Assembly (NCBI GenBank): GCA_950295325.1
Contig: OX485805.1
Location: forward strand, 37,809,501-37,873,500
Source: Polytrichum commune
Taxonomy: Eukaryota; Streptophyta; Polytrichopsida; Polytrichales; Polytrichaceae
Length of the DNA stretch: 64,000 bases
Direction of reading: 5' to 3'
Shown: one piece after another, positions 1-12,027 of the stretch
Layout: every line of letters starts with the position of its first letter
How positions within the stretch are numbered: the stretch's first letter is position 1
Position numbers and translations under genes: made by a program
Notes under the pieces: model-generated
Databases searched by the model: none
Seen by the model: only the letters and a program-made list of their open reading frames with translations
What the model was told of the DNA's origin: nothing

Positions 1-2873
1 TTATTACGATGCTATGTTTGAAACTCACAACAATTTGTGTTTGTGTAAAAAAAATTGATTTTACGTCCCTAGTTTTTTAGCATATAATACCATGGGCTCA
101 AAAAATGGCAAGGGTCAAGAAAAATTACATGAACCAAATTATTGTGGTATGACAAAATCATATCAGGGGACAATAATTGGTGTAGAAGGTGTAGTTAGGA
201 AATTTAAAAATCACAGTGATTGTCATTCCAAATTCCATAATCAAGTGCAAAACATGTCGGAGATAATAACATAATTTATCGTATTATGCATTGCAAGTGA
301 TCACTCCTATTCATGTTCACTATTGAACCCTATAATGGTGTTTGCATTTTGAGCACATACACTTCAACCTCTGTAATATCACCTTCTTTAATGTCACTTC
401 TTCTCTTATATCCCAAAACCCTATGGAACTCATGTTGTCAGTTCAAATCTCCCTCCTTGTTGTCACATTCCCCTCCCACATATCATGGGGTTTGACATTA
501 ATGTAAGCCACCAAATAATTCAAACCACACGCTCACACACATCATGTTGTTGTCATTGTAAGTATTGCCATTATTACAATGTTGACTTGGTGTTATTCCA
601 TAATGTCACATGCTACACTTTTTATTATTATCACACATCCATGTTGACACTGCATACCTCCTTAATATCACATGCACTCTGGTTGCCACATGTGTGATAT
701 TAGGAACAATAGAGTATAGTCCAACCTCATTGTAACACATGTCTTTTTTGTGCTTTTAACGACAACCTTGTTATGTACCACTAAAATAATATAGACATCC
801 AATTAAGAAGTATGGTAGTGACCGCATAAGATATCATATATAGCATATGATAAGGCCCACATACCTTAGTATATAACGCTTCATGATGGCTTGTTCGTTC
901 CATGGCTCAAGGATACTAGGTACATATCTCACTACCATATATACCAATCTCCAATCATTCCACCATGAATGTTGGTGTGACTTGGCAATGACATGTGGCA
1001 ACTTTAGAATGTTAAGCCCCCCCCCCAATCTCAAGAATGACAAACAAGTAAGTTAGCAAAGGGACTGCGTGGAATGGTGGATGGCTACCATCAATTCTCC
1101 TCTAGGACGTGTTGGATTTGTACTACCTTGTTGGGGGAGCCATGTTGTGGTAAGTACATGTGTTTTAATGGGATGGTCATGCTATTTTAAGGTGGGTTTG
1201 CATGTATGACATTCAAATCATCGCCAATATTAAATCCAATCTATTTTTTGGAATACAATTGACCACCGGATGAATAATAAAAAGCATTTAGATCAATCCA
1301 TAAATGCATGTAGAATAATTTGTATTTGGTTTGCGCATCTTGCTAAGACAATGAGTGTTTTGAGGTCGTGGTTTTTTTTCTCATAACGTAGATCGTAACA
1401 TTAAACCTAGATGTAGGCCATTACATCATGCGGCCAGGAAATTTCAAGTGTATTGTCCCATATACTTCTAACCTCCCTCACAAAATGACCAAATACTCGA
1501 ATTGAGTATTATTCACTTCGTCACTTTGAACTAGCAAGTAGTTAACCCTAGGTGCAACTTTGCCGGTAATGCAAACTCTAATCAATTAGAAAGTGATTTG
1601 TGAGCATTGAAGACAATGTGAAATTGAGGCCCCACACAACAATCAACACCTACTAGGCAAGTCAGCTAGGAATATTGCCGCCAAGTGGACATGAATTAAG
1701 TTATGGATAGTTGTTCATCCTTCACGTATTAAAAAGAGAGCAACAACTATAGGCTTAGTGTTGTTGTGCTGTTGAAATAGCCTACCACTTCCAAACGCAT
1801 GATCATGGAATCACATAGATGGTCATCATCTACGCCTCGTGAAATGCTCACATTTCAAGACGTTCATCACTTACAAATTCAAGGTTTCGAGATCATGTTT
1901 TGCAACTTTTCATCAATCTATTGTATGTGTGATTTCAACAAATCTAATCAAAGTTTTTTCACCAAAACATAACAAATATTGTTAAAATGATGAATTTCAC
2001 ATTATTACTTGTAATTCTTTATATAAATATCATTTAAAAAAATTATGGTATGGATGTGATGCTTGCATGGTGCCTCACAAAATCTCCTTTGTAAAAGATC
2101 ACAATAAATTAGTGGAGATGTTTATTAAGAGGGTATCTTAGAAAATAATTTACCCCTCAAGTTATCAAAGGCTAAGACAAAGATGTAGAGGCTTAGAATG
2201 GAAAATTGGAACTTGGGGCATTTGTTGTGCCCAACACATCACACTTTGTGATTTAGAGAAGCATATCAATAAGAATCGTTTAACTCGTGGTTTAGTCTCC
2301 TATTTTCTTGTAGCAATGCATCTCCCTATGATCGACTACTTTTTATCTAGATATTTGAACCTTTTTTTTTGGTTATAAATACTAAATAAATACCACGTCT
2401 CTCGAATGTTTGCAGATACCGAATTGTTAAAAGTGAGACTTTTCATGCATTTTTTGGGCACTCTCTCCCATGTATTGCTTTGCCATTTGCTTGCAAGAAG
2501 TCAACACATGAATTTCCAATCTCCCTTGTAAATCCAAGTTCCATCACACAAAAGTTGAAACAAATGAAGATTCTTATATTTTGGATGAGAAGCTTTGCTC
2601 CATTGGAGAACCAACAAATTGGTGCATTGTTGTTGATTGTGCAACAAGCAAATTGCTAGTTTATGTATGTATGTATGGATGTATGTTCCTTGCGAGCTTG
2701 GGTAGTATGTCTTCGAGTATAAGATAGTATCATCTAACAAGAAGTGTGACATAGATACAATGAAATGAACACCTTCAAGCCGCCAACGATACTCCAAGAA
2801 TGTGACAAAACTATGACGTCTTGTATACACCTCTTCTTCAAGTTTGTTTTATATATCATTGGTCTCTTCAATA
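1..2873. other. AT-rich intergenic DNA, no gene seen
   Basis: No reading frame here resembles a protein I know and none is supported by splice sites. The stretch holds a C10 run at 1017-1026 and a short TATG microsatellite near 2660-2690. Otherwise nothing stands out. Confidence 0.6.
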
Positions 2874-3156
2874 CACCCTCCGTCCCCAAATGATTGTCCT
2901 CCCCGGTTTCTTTTTGTCCCAAACTGATTGTCCTGTTTATCTGTCCAGCTAGAAATCTGAGGTTCAAAGTCAAAATAAATCGCGCCAAACTTTCTACATC
3001 AAGAAGTCTTTCAACACCGCAACTTCTGGGGACATTTCAGAGTAGTTGTTGTTTTTTAATTTTAAGAGTCATACTTGCAATTACTCAGTCAATGGTCAGC
3101 GGGCCTTAATCTTGCCAAAGTTAGAAACATGGACAATCATTTTGGGATGGAGGGAG
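2874..3156. mobile_element. Stowaway-like MITE
   Basis: The ends are inverted repeats: the left reads CACCCTCCGTCCCCAAATGA and the complement of the right reads CTCCCTCCATCCCAAAATGA, both continuing TTGTCC. A TA dinucleotide flanks each side (2872-2873 and 3157-3158). Length is 283 bp with no coding capacity. The CTCCCTCCGTCCC terminus and TA duplication are the signature of plant Stowaway elements, which are mobilised by Tc1/mariner-type transposases. Confidence 0.85.
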
Positions 3157-4094
3157 TACTATATATCTCACATACCTCATGCTTAATAAACGATACCGTA
3201 AAGACAATAAAACTTGTGTCTCCTTTAGACTAATCCTCCCCTCACCCCACCCTTAGCGTTGCATATACCTCTCCTTGGTCCATATGTCATAAGGCATGCA
3301 CTACTTACTACTTTGACCACACATGGATATGAGTTAAAGTTCATAATTAGTCAAAGGTCTCTCTCTCACAAAAAACAAAAAATCTCTTGTTTGAGGGTAA
3401 TCAAATCATTGCTTAGTTTTAGTAATATATGATGAGGCTTGTACTAAGGACAGACCCCCCCCCCAAAAAAAAAGAATGACAAAATTGAATTACGTGCTCA
3501 AATACATATTTAATCATTTTTAATTCAATACATGTTAATACATTTAGAATGGCTCATGTGATCACTTACAAAATGAAAACATGAAAAATTGACTTGACTA
3601 CCCTTATACTTTTTGCACCTCTTTTATGATTCCCAAACTTGAAATGAGAATCTTTGTGACTTGCAATTGCTGACTAGATGGAAGGATTTTCAAATCCAAT
3701 CCAATGGCTTAAATATTGCTTGGACATGGATTGCCCACAACTAGGCCTACATACCTTATACTTCAGATGGAGAACAATTCTAGTGTTCTCGTTCTTGACT
3801 CCATAATGTTACACAACTCCTTTGTTGCATTTCATGGGACCATGTAACACATGAGCATAGTTATCCTTTAATTCCGGATTCCCTATTTATGGGGAGCACT
3901 CATGCTATGAACATTTTGACAAGCGATTGTAAATCACCATATTTTCCTAATCAAAACTTCTTTCTTTGGGAAAGGCCATCATGTAGCTTAGTGATGTTGT
4001 GACACATCTTGAATGAAAGAATACACTTGTAAAGTGGCAAGTCCAATGATAATTTAACAATCCTCATGCATTTCAAGATTCAAGGTATTAAATA
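3157..4094. other. intergenic, no gene seen
   Basis: AT-rich sequence between two transposable elements. It contains a C10-A9 compound tract at 3455-3473. No coding signal is seen. Confidence 0.5.
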
Positions 4095-6517
4095 CATGCA
4101 ATGACTTCCAAAAGTAATGCAACACCTTTTACAAACATACAAAATTGACATTTTCTTGGAAATGGGAAAATCTTATAGCATGTGGTGCCAATATATTCTC
4201 AATATAGTGTGTAGCTAGCTAGCATCATGTCAACTGACATGGTGCTCATACTCACATGCCAACAATATATGGTAAAAACATGAATTTGGGGTTTTGCATT
4301 ATTTTTGGCACTTTTGACATTATTATGTTATGGGACATATGAAGCATGTGGGATGACATTAAAAACATTGCAAAACATACTAAAAATGTTGTTTATTTGT
4401 TGTTCATTTTGTATCAATGCTATGCTAGTTGGCTAGTATATGGTGTATCCTCCTTTCACCTTCAACAATGCCTACACTCTATTGGGCATTAATTTCACCA
4501 GCTTTTGTACAAGTTCCACCTCAATGATGTTCCATTCCTCTTGCAAGTTCTTCCAAAGGTCATCCTTCCTAGTGGGGAGGTCTTTACGGAGTCAAAGGCA
4601 CCGATCCACTTTTCATTCTAGAGGTGTTCAATAGGTTTCATGTTGAGGGATAGTAGATTCCATGATAGGACTATGATTGCATGGTTGTTGAACCGTTTGA
4701 TTGCTGACCTGTTGGTGTGCTTTGGGTCATTGTCATGCTGAAACACCCACTCCTCCGCTTTGTTTCCAAACCTCATAGTTGACATGGTCAAGCTATCATA
4801 GAAGGTGTTTTGATAATGGTTGCTATTAAAAAATTCTTCGATTATGGTAAGCTCCCCAACGTCCTCCCAACTCATACAACCCCAAACCATGATGCTCCCT
4901 CATGCGTGCTTCATAATTTTACTAACCACACGATTGTGCAAGGGTTCCCCAAGCCTCTTCCAACACCACTTTTGACCACCAGACCCCACAATGTTGACAT
5001 TATTTTCATATGAGAATACGACTTTCCTCCACTACTCCTCCGTCCAATCCTTATGTTTTTTGGTCCATTCATGCCTACAATGTTTATGGCGATCCAAAAT
5101 GAGAGGCTTCTTCTTATTCTTCTTAATGCAAATTATAGTCCTTGGCGTTTTAGTGCTCTTCTTATTGTGTTAGGCAACGATGTGATACTTCTCAAAGATT
5201 CCTTTGGTATTTTACTATATATATATATACTATATTTTGTCTATACCAATTGTGACAAATAGCGATCATCCCCTCACTAAGAATGCATTCTAACCTTCCA
5301 TTATCCTGAAACTTCCACAACTTGCATTATGAGTGAACATCTGTGAGCTGAATTAGTGTATCTCTAAATTGGATACTTTGTTAGGCCATTATGGGGTAGA
5401 CCGCTCACATGGAAGCTTCAAACTCCCTCCTCTAGTGGACCAGACAACATGTAAGCGTTAATTTTAGCCTTTAAACTCTAGGGCACTATAAAATGAGGGG
5501 ATAAGAATTTCAAGGATTTGTGGGGCATGATAACTTGGAATTATGCTTTGCAAACACGGTACCCCAACCTCCTCGTTCTTGCAAAGTTAGCTCATGTGTA
5601 ATGTGTTTTCATAGCAACGTGTGAGCGTGCATAATTTGATCAGAACTAAAATTATAAATAAGTTGGGCAGTATGAATCTTGAGGCAATCATAGCATTGAA
5701 AGGGCCAGATGAGGGGGTAGATGACATTATCAGTGACGTTGTCCCACTTTGGAAGAATGATAGTAAATACCATTTTTTTGTATGCTAATCCTTCTTATTA
5801 TTTGAATTCTCCTAATACATTGAGTGTGAGTGATGTGTCTTGTTTGTTTGGGGCAGTTGATACTAACGGCAATGGTACGCAAATTTTGTGACCTTCAATA
5901 CTAACAAGCCTCCAGAAAAATACTTGGACCCTTTATGGATCTTGTATTTTATGAAGGCTACATCCTTGGCCCTAAGATGACATGCGCTTTGCTAGTTTCA
6001 ACTCCTGCTAAGGATACCATTTAGACAAAAAAAATGGAGAGTGAATATCAACATTCTTTAACCCTGAACACTTGAAAAAAAGAAAGAAGGGAATGAATGA
6101 AAATGAAACTTAAAGGGGAAAAAATGGGGAGGGAATATCCACCATCAAAATACAAAACCGGCCCCATTTTAAACATTGAGGAAACTGGATAAATGAAAAA
6201 ATAAATGTCAGCTAATTGCCTAAATACATTAGGAAATGGGGGATATCAACTGATAAAATTTGCACTCTGTAGGCCCACTTCCGGGTAAAAATTGGAAAAT
6301 CCGAGCCACCTCCTAGAAGCTAGGAAATTATCTGTTTCTTTTACGAAACTCCCCGGACTCTGATGGGAATCACTTTCATTATGGAAATTAACATGAGGCT
6401 AGCTACATACTTTGTTTAGACTATGTTGGCACCATGTGACGTAAGCTTTTCATGTTTCCGACAAAATGCCAATTTTGTATGTTGTAAAGGGTGTTGCATT
6501 ACTTTTGGAAGTCATTG
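4095..6517 (-). mobile_element. Tc1/mariner-superfamily element with ~95-bp inverted repeats, decayed
   Basis: The segment 4095-4190 is repeated inverted at about 6425-6517. The outer ends share ATGACTTCCAAAAGTAATGC followed by AACACC, a Tc1-like terminus, and TA flanks both ends (4093-4094 and 6518-6519). A Tc1-type transposase remnant lies inside on the minus strand. At 2.4 kb the element is longer than the usual 1.3-1.8 kb. The extra DNA is in 5.35-6.4 kb, upstream of the transposase, and contains no recognisable gene. Confidence 0.8.
4440..5330 (-). pseudogene. Tc1-like transposase (DDE family) remnant
   Basis: Read on the minus strand, conserved blocks occur in the right order. HKDWTEE and VVFSYENNVNIVGSGG match the first catalytic block, with the usual Asp of FSDE replaced by Tyr. 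Then come MVWGCMSW, VFQHDNDPKHT with the second catalytic Asp, KPIEHL with the Glu, and a C-terminal GGYTIY near 4440. Several frameshifts and stops separate the blocks, for example before MVWGCMSW and after IEHL. The longest intact piece is 90 codons (4618-4890). It would have cut and joined the inverted repeats of its own element but cannot be functional now. The N-terminal DNA-binding region is poorly preserved. Confidence 0.85.
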
Positions 6518-7380
6518 TACTCCCATGAATTCATTGCATATCAAAGTCTTTAGTGAGTTCTACGACAATGGGAACCGCTTTCATTAACAAGTTGGCACCC
6601 CTTAAAAGCTATAAAAAGGAGGAAGACCTTCACAACCGGTGGATACCCAACCCACAACCGGACCAACAAGTGATCTGCACGTTGGTTGATCTCCGCCAAC
6701 GTGGAGATGACCAGGAGGACCAGTTACCTCTAGTGCGATGAGATAAGAGCTCAAGGAGAGTGTGAACCAAGCTTTTTTCACGACTAGTGCCTCTCACAGG
6801 AGGCTATAAAAAGGATATTGACCTCCGCAACCGGTGTCCACCCGACCCACAACCGGACCAGCGAGTGGCATACGCGTCGATTGGCCTCCGCCAACGCGAA
6901 GATGAGGAGGACACGTGGAGGTGACTTGGAGCACCGGTGACCTCCAGTTGCTTCGGGACGCCACAGCTCGCGTGGCCGTCATCCGGCTGGGGCGTCGCCA
7001 TGGGCCCGATGCTTCCGGAAGGATTCTACGTTGCAGGGTGGCGGATCGGAGCTCGCCGCACAGACATCGATGACGAGTGTCTGATTGCCGTTCCAACGAG
7101 CCATCATGGTGCGAAATCGGTGCAGAGACGACGCTCCAGCTTCAAGCTTTCGGGGACGCTCTCAGTACTGTCGCTTTTATTGATGGAGAAGGACGGGGGA
7201 GTAGTGCTACTTACTTACCTGCGCACTACAGGCAGGTAGTAGGGAGGTGTTTTTAAATTTTTTTTTGCTAGGGTTTGCATTTGAAGGTAGCAAGTAGTAG
7301 CGTCAGGCCATAGGGAGAGATATTTGGATTTTGAGTGCACGTGAACGGGGCAGTTAGGGCGGCGAGTGCGAGGGTTCTAG
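6517..7380. repeat. two diverged direct copies of a ~120-bp TATA-containing segment
   Basis: About 6608-6725 and 6807-6925 are similar. Each begins CTATAAAAAGGA, continues with a CAACCGG and CCCACAACCGGACCA stretch, then CTCCGCCAACG. The spacing is about 199 bp. The following DNA to 7.3 kb is unusually GC-rich for the window. No gene is recognised; overlapping reading frames on both strands look like composition effects. The TATA motif could be a promoter remnant, but nothing else supports that. Confidence 0.6.
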
Positions 7381-7383
7381 GAG

Positions 7384-8208
7384 TTGATTATTCGTTGTGT
7401 AGGTTTGCGTTTAATCCTCTGCTTAGTACCGGTGACTTCACAGAGATTCTTGAAAAAGGTCTTGGAAAAAAGGTGTGTGTCACAAGGATGTGGCAGCGGT
7501 TTCTGCCCGTCGCTGGAATTTGTCTTAAGCCCCACCTTAGCCACAGGGATTGATTACTCACTCAGGTGTGTAGGTTTGGTTTCTTTTATTCCCCTTCTTA
7601 TATGTGCCTCTGACCGGTTTGATTCGGAACTTTAAAGGTTTTGGACAAGGTGCCTGTCGCAAGGATATGGCAGAGGTGCTGCTGCTGCCCGTCGCAAATG
7701 CGTCTTATGAGTGTCACACGGGATTGATTACTTAGGTGCGTAGGTTTACTTTCTTTTGATCCTCTTCTTAGCGCCTGTGAACGAGATTCGGAACTTAAAT
7801 GGTCTTGGAAAAGGTGCCTGTCGCAAGGATATGGCAGAGGTGTCTGCCCTCTGCAATGCGCCTTATGCTTCACCTTAGCCACAGGGACTGATTACTTAAG
7901 GTGTAGGTTTGTTTTCTTTTAATCTTCTTAGCGCCAGGGAAGAGATTCTTGAAAAAGGCTCTTGCAAAAGGTGTGTGTCGCGAGGAGGTGGAATAATAGG
8001 TGCTGTCCGTCGCAATGCGTCTTAGGCTCCACCTTAGCCACAGGGACTGATCACTTTAAGTGTCTAGGTTTACTTTAAATCCTCGTCTTACCGCAGGTGA
8101 AGAGATTCTTGGAAACGGAGGAGGCGCTGCCCGTCGTGTAAGTAGATCAAAGTGGGCGTTAGTTCGTCGCCTAAGATGGTCGCAAAATGCGTCTTAGCCA
8201 CAGGGATT
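7384..8208. repeat. tandem array, five copies of ~165 bp
   Basis: Units start near 7384, 7551, 7726, 7889 and 8048. Each begins TGATTACT or a variant, contains GTGTAGGTTT, AGATTCTTGAAAAAGG and CCCGTCGC-like blocks, and ends CCTTAGCCACAGGGA. Copies are diverged by substitutions and small indels. The array lies about 0.9 kb upstream of the 5-phosphatase start codon. No copy carries a conserved reading frame. Confidence 0.85.
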
Positions 8209-9095
8209 GGGGTGGGAATGGGAGGATGTAGACATCGCTTAGCGAAAGAGCAGCAACATAGAAGGAGGGCTGCTAATACGGCTGGCGATGACGATCTCTG
8301 GCGCTGACGACGTCATGTGGAGACTCCTGGTGCGGGGAAGAGTTTTTGTCGTCGCTTTCTTGACCTGGACCGCCGCTGCAGACACGTGGTTTCAGCCAGT
8401 GACAACTAGTGATCTCCGCCTATTTGAACCAGCTCCAGGTATACTTCGTATCAAATATATACACACGATCATAGTCACTGAGATTGTATAGTTGTATTGC
8501 ACACTCGTTCTTGCAGTCTGAGATTGGTACACAAATGGGTGTAGAGAGCTCGGTGGCAGTCTGATGGTCAGGATTGCTGTCTTTATTTCAAAGGAGCTTT
8601 CGAAGTCCGAAGTCCAATGCTGCTGCCATTTTTGCTCTAGTTTGCGCTGGCTGGTCTGTATTATCTCCGAGTACTTATTGAGAGACCCATGTTTAGAGAA
8701 TTTTAAGAATTCAACATAGCATTTCCTACAACTTCTCCGTTGCCTGCAAGTGATGTATTATGTATCTTCACTGTTTACAGGAGACTCTGGTTTTTGTTGC
8801 TTGTGTGCTGCTAAGTTATATGTGCATTATCTAGAAAATTGGCGTTGTAGCAAGCGGTACGTTGATGATATATTTTCCTCCTTGTATCTGCAGGTTATAA
8901 GCACACAATTGCAGTGGAGTTTTGTAGCTTAGGTCTTAATCTGGATGTTCAATCATCTTATTCGCGTCTAGTGAAGCTTCAGTTCCCCCTGCAGCATGAA
9001 CGACAGGATCGCTGGACCCCTTCTAATTTCCTATTTGCACCTTTTTCTTTGCCTGAAGATATGTAAGACTTGTGCTTCAAGTTTGTAGCTGGAAA
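8209..9095 (+). other. leader region upstream of the 5-phosphatase gene
   Basis: No homologous coding sequence is seen. Possible untranslated exons exist: CAGCTCCAG followed by GTATAC near 8436 is a donor-like site, and TATCTGCAG near 8893 is an acceptor-like site. A 67-codon frame at 8288-8491 has a hydrophobic stretch but no recognisable family. Transcript data would be needed to place the real first exon. Confidence 0.4.
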
Positions 9096-12027
9096 ATGGA
9101 AGGATCCAAGCCTTTTCATATTGTAGAGTCTCGGAGTTTGCCCGTACAAAATGGGGAGAAGAATATGTCGAAGATAGAAGAATTAAAAACTTCACCATCA
9201 GGTTCGTTTAAAGTTGGTGTAGGATACAAAGTTGATCATCATAAAGAGAAAGTTCACAGATTAACCCATTCAGGAGGGAGCAATGGCCGAAGTTTCGATT
9301 TGGAGGATATAGCTTCAGGATCAAATGGCTCTCACGTTACAAGCACAGAAAGGGCTTGCCGAGTTACAGTGGCTATTCTTGCTGCAAAAGACTTGAAAAG
9401 AAATGCTGCTGGGCCTGATGTAAGAGACCCTATCTTCAAAGTGAAAGTGGAGCAAGTTCTGAGGAAGTCGACGGACACGAAGAACGTTGTCAATGAGGTG
9501 CTTTATATAACATAACAATCTTGAATAAGGATCAAGTAGTTACAAAAATTCTGCGTTGTTTGAGCTGATTGTCCTCACCAAATTGTTATGCCATGTTTTA
9601 ATCTATTGGAAGAATCTCTTGTTCTTTAGTATCTGGCGCTGGTCTTAGAGTGTCATATAGTGAATTGACCATGTAATTGGTTCATAGAATGCACTAGCTG
9701 TAATTAATTTACTGGTACTTTTGCAGGAGGGATTATTGAATGTGAATCAAAGCTTCACTTTCGATGTAAGGGAACTGAAGACTGCTCAAATATCAGTGCA
9801 AGTCGTGGCAAGGGGAGTGCTGGGAATTGAAGAGGCCCTTGGGCAGATCAACAGTCTGTGTGTTCTGAACTTGCTGGAGGTATGAAGTTGTGCAGTTCAT
9901 TCTATCCTTTCCTTCCCATGTTTATTATCATCGACCTCGAAACTAACTAGAGCGGGTTTTTCAGTAAGGAATATCTGGTTTTTAACACGTCTAGACAATG
10001 GCGCGTTGGAATACTGTGTCGAAAGGTGGATGGACTGCCATGGTTATTGTTGATGTCAAGGACTTCTGAACAGAAAGTTGTTTTAATAATAATATAGTAT
10101 TGTGGGGGTATGCTGTATAAACTGTTGATTATACAGGAGTCTTTATTTTATTTCTAGAAGATTGACCTTTTGTATTTAGAGCTGTTAATATGCTATTTAT
10201 CCATCTTCAGGTTTTTTTTAAATGACACAGTGGTTTAAATCTCAATTTTGCAGGAGCAAGGTGGACGGAAGGATGTAGATTCCAAATGGTACGATCTCCA
10301 TTCCAAGAGTGGGAATCGATTAATGCCTGGAAAGCTGCATATGCAGATCTTGGTTGGTATGGCAGAGCCAGAGCAGATTATATCAGCATTTGTGGGAACC
10401 TGGAATGTTGGAAATGCTCGGCCTCCAGCAGATTTGTCCCCTTGGATGCCAAATGACAACTCTCATGAGATTGTAGCAATAGGCACTCAGGAATGTGACT
10501 ATCAACCCCGGGCACCATTTACAGAGTGCAGCAAGGATTGGACACACACTTTGAAGACCCACCTTGGAGAGCGTTATAAGCTGCTTCATGCAACAACACG
10601 GGGACAGATGCGCCTTGTGATCTTTGTTCGTGATGATGCTGAGAAGGCGATCTCTGAGGTGAACAGTGATAGTGAGGCAACTGGGGTAGGCCATGTGATG
10701 GCTAATAAAGGAGGGGTTTGCATAGCATTTAAGTTCTGGGACACAGGGGTGTGCTTTGTAAATTGCCATTTTGCTGCTCATGTTGGGCAGTGTGAAACTC
10801 GCAACAGCAATTACAGAACGATTGCTTCTTCAATACGAGTAGGACTTCCGGGTATGGATCTACTCAGTCAGTTTCACCATGTGTTTTGGCTTGGAGATCT
10901 GAATTACCGGCTGGACTTTGGAAAGGTCCATGAAAAGCAGGAGTTGACTCCAGAACGCCAATTCTGGGCTACAATTGTGAAACAAATACATGCAAACAGG
11001 TGGAAGGATCTCCTCAAGTACGATGAGCTTCGGAAGGAGAAAGCGGCATCACGAGTGTTTGCAGGTTTCAGAGAGGGAGACATATCATTCCCCCCCACTT
11101 TCAAAATGCAGAGGGATTTTCTTGATCATTATGATGAGAAGCGAATGCCTGGGTGGTGTGATCGTGTGCTCTGGAAGACCTTGCAAGGGTGCCAATGCAG
11201 CATCAACTCTTATTTCTCTGCTCCTAGTATCCTGACAAGTGATCACAAACCTGTGGGATCAACGTTCAAATTGACGACATATGCCCTACCTTCAACAACT
11301 GCAATTTCTGATGGCACTGATGAAGATGATAAAAGGTGACTAGTCATCTTCTACCATGTCATTGTGACATTCCATGGGAATCGTCTAGTTAAAAGTTGTA
11401 TATGTTTGCCTTTGGTGTTCATTAAGAGGTTTTATGCTCTTGGTTTTCTATTTGTATTCTGATGTTACAAGTTCTTGACACCACTTGTCTGATTGTGGTT
11501 ACTTGCACAGGTGGCACATCCGTTTTACATCCTTACGAGCAAAGAAATTGCGAGCCTCAGACATCAATGGCTTTTCAGATCCATATGTTTCCTTTGTTGG
11601 TCCAAACTTAATCCAAGAATTCCATTCAAAAGTGAAGCACCAGACTTTGAATCCTGTGTGGAATCCTCTGCTGGAACTGCCTACACTGGTATTGAGTACA
11701 TTTCCACTGCAACGTGTAGACAAGGAGTACTTACTGATTCGGATTCTAGACCACAACTCAGATGAAGATGCACTGGGCTATGGAGTGATTCCTTTGGGGC
11801 AGGCTGTTACCTGCTTCAAGAAGGGTATTGCAGAGGTAGCACACTTTAAGGTGAACCTTTTCCACCACGGGTTACCAGCTGGCACATTAGAGGGGGGTAT
11901 GAAGCTTACCTGGGAGAAAAACGTCATCAAAAGGAAGGGGTTCTCAGGAGACTTTGTGGGCCGGACAAGCAGCATAAAAGACTCACTGAAGAAGAAAATG
12001 TTTGTCAGAAGACTCGGTACTATATGA
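9096..12027 (+). CDS. inositol-polyphosphate 5-phosphatase with N- and C-terminal C2 domains
   Basis: Four exons join in frame: 9096-9497, 9727-9879, 10254-11335 and 11511-12027, all with GT-AG introns, giving 717 aa. Residues about 90-185 form a C2-like domain, 229-525 the IPPc catalytic domain and about 548-690 a second C2 domain (SDPYVSF, LNPVWNP); the tail is basic. All catalytic motifs are present: WNVGN (235-239), QECDY with Glu265, a NKGGV block, WLGDLNYRL with Asp400, SFPPTFK (about 463), WCDRVLW (about 486) and SDHKPV (514-519). The family removes the 5-phosphate from phosphoinositides or soluble inositol phosphates. The two C2 domains suggest membrane recruitment. Start: the first ATG in frame; an in-frame GTG lies at 9072. 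Seed-plant 5-phosphatases I know of have WD40 repeats or no extra domain, so this layout is notable. Substrate preference cannot be read from sequence. Confidence 0.93.

Noticed and set aside
6794-7239. Overlapping ~100-codon ORFs on both strands
   Set aside because: GC-rich patch gives long frames in several phases; none has a recognisable domain or splice context.
7384-8208. Regularly spaced repeats resembling a CRISPR array
   Set aside because: Repeat units are ~165 bp, contiguous and diverged with no unique spacers; this is a simple tandem array in a eukaryotic genome.
8288-8491. 67-codon ORF with hydrophobic stretch resembling a secreted peptide
   Set aside because: No family resemblance; it may instead overlap a leader exon of the 5-phosphatase gene.
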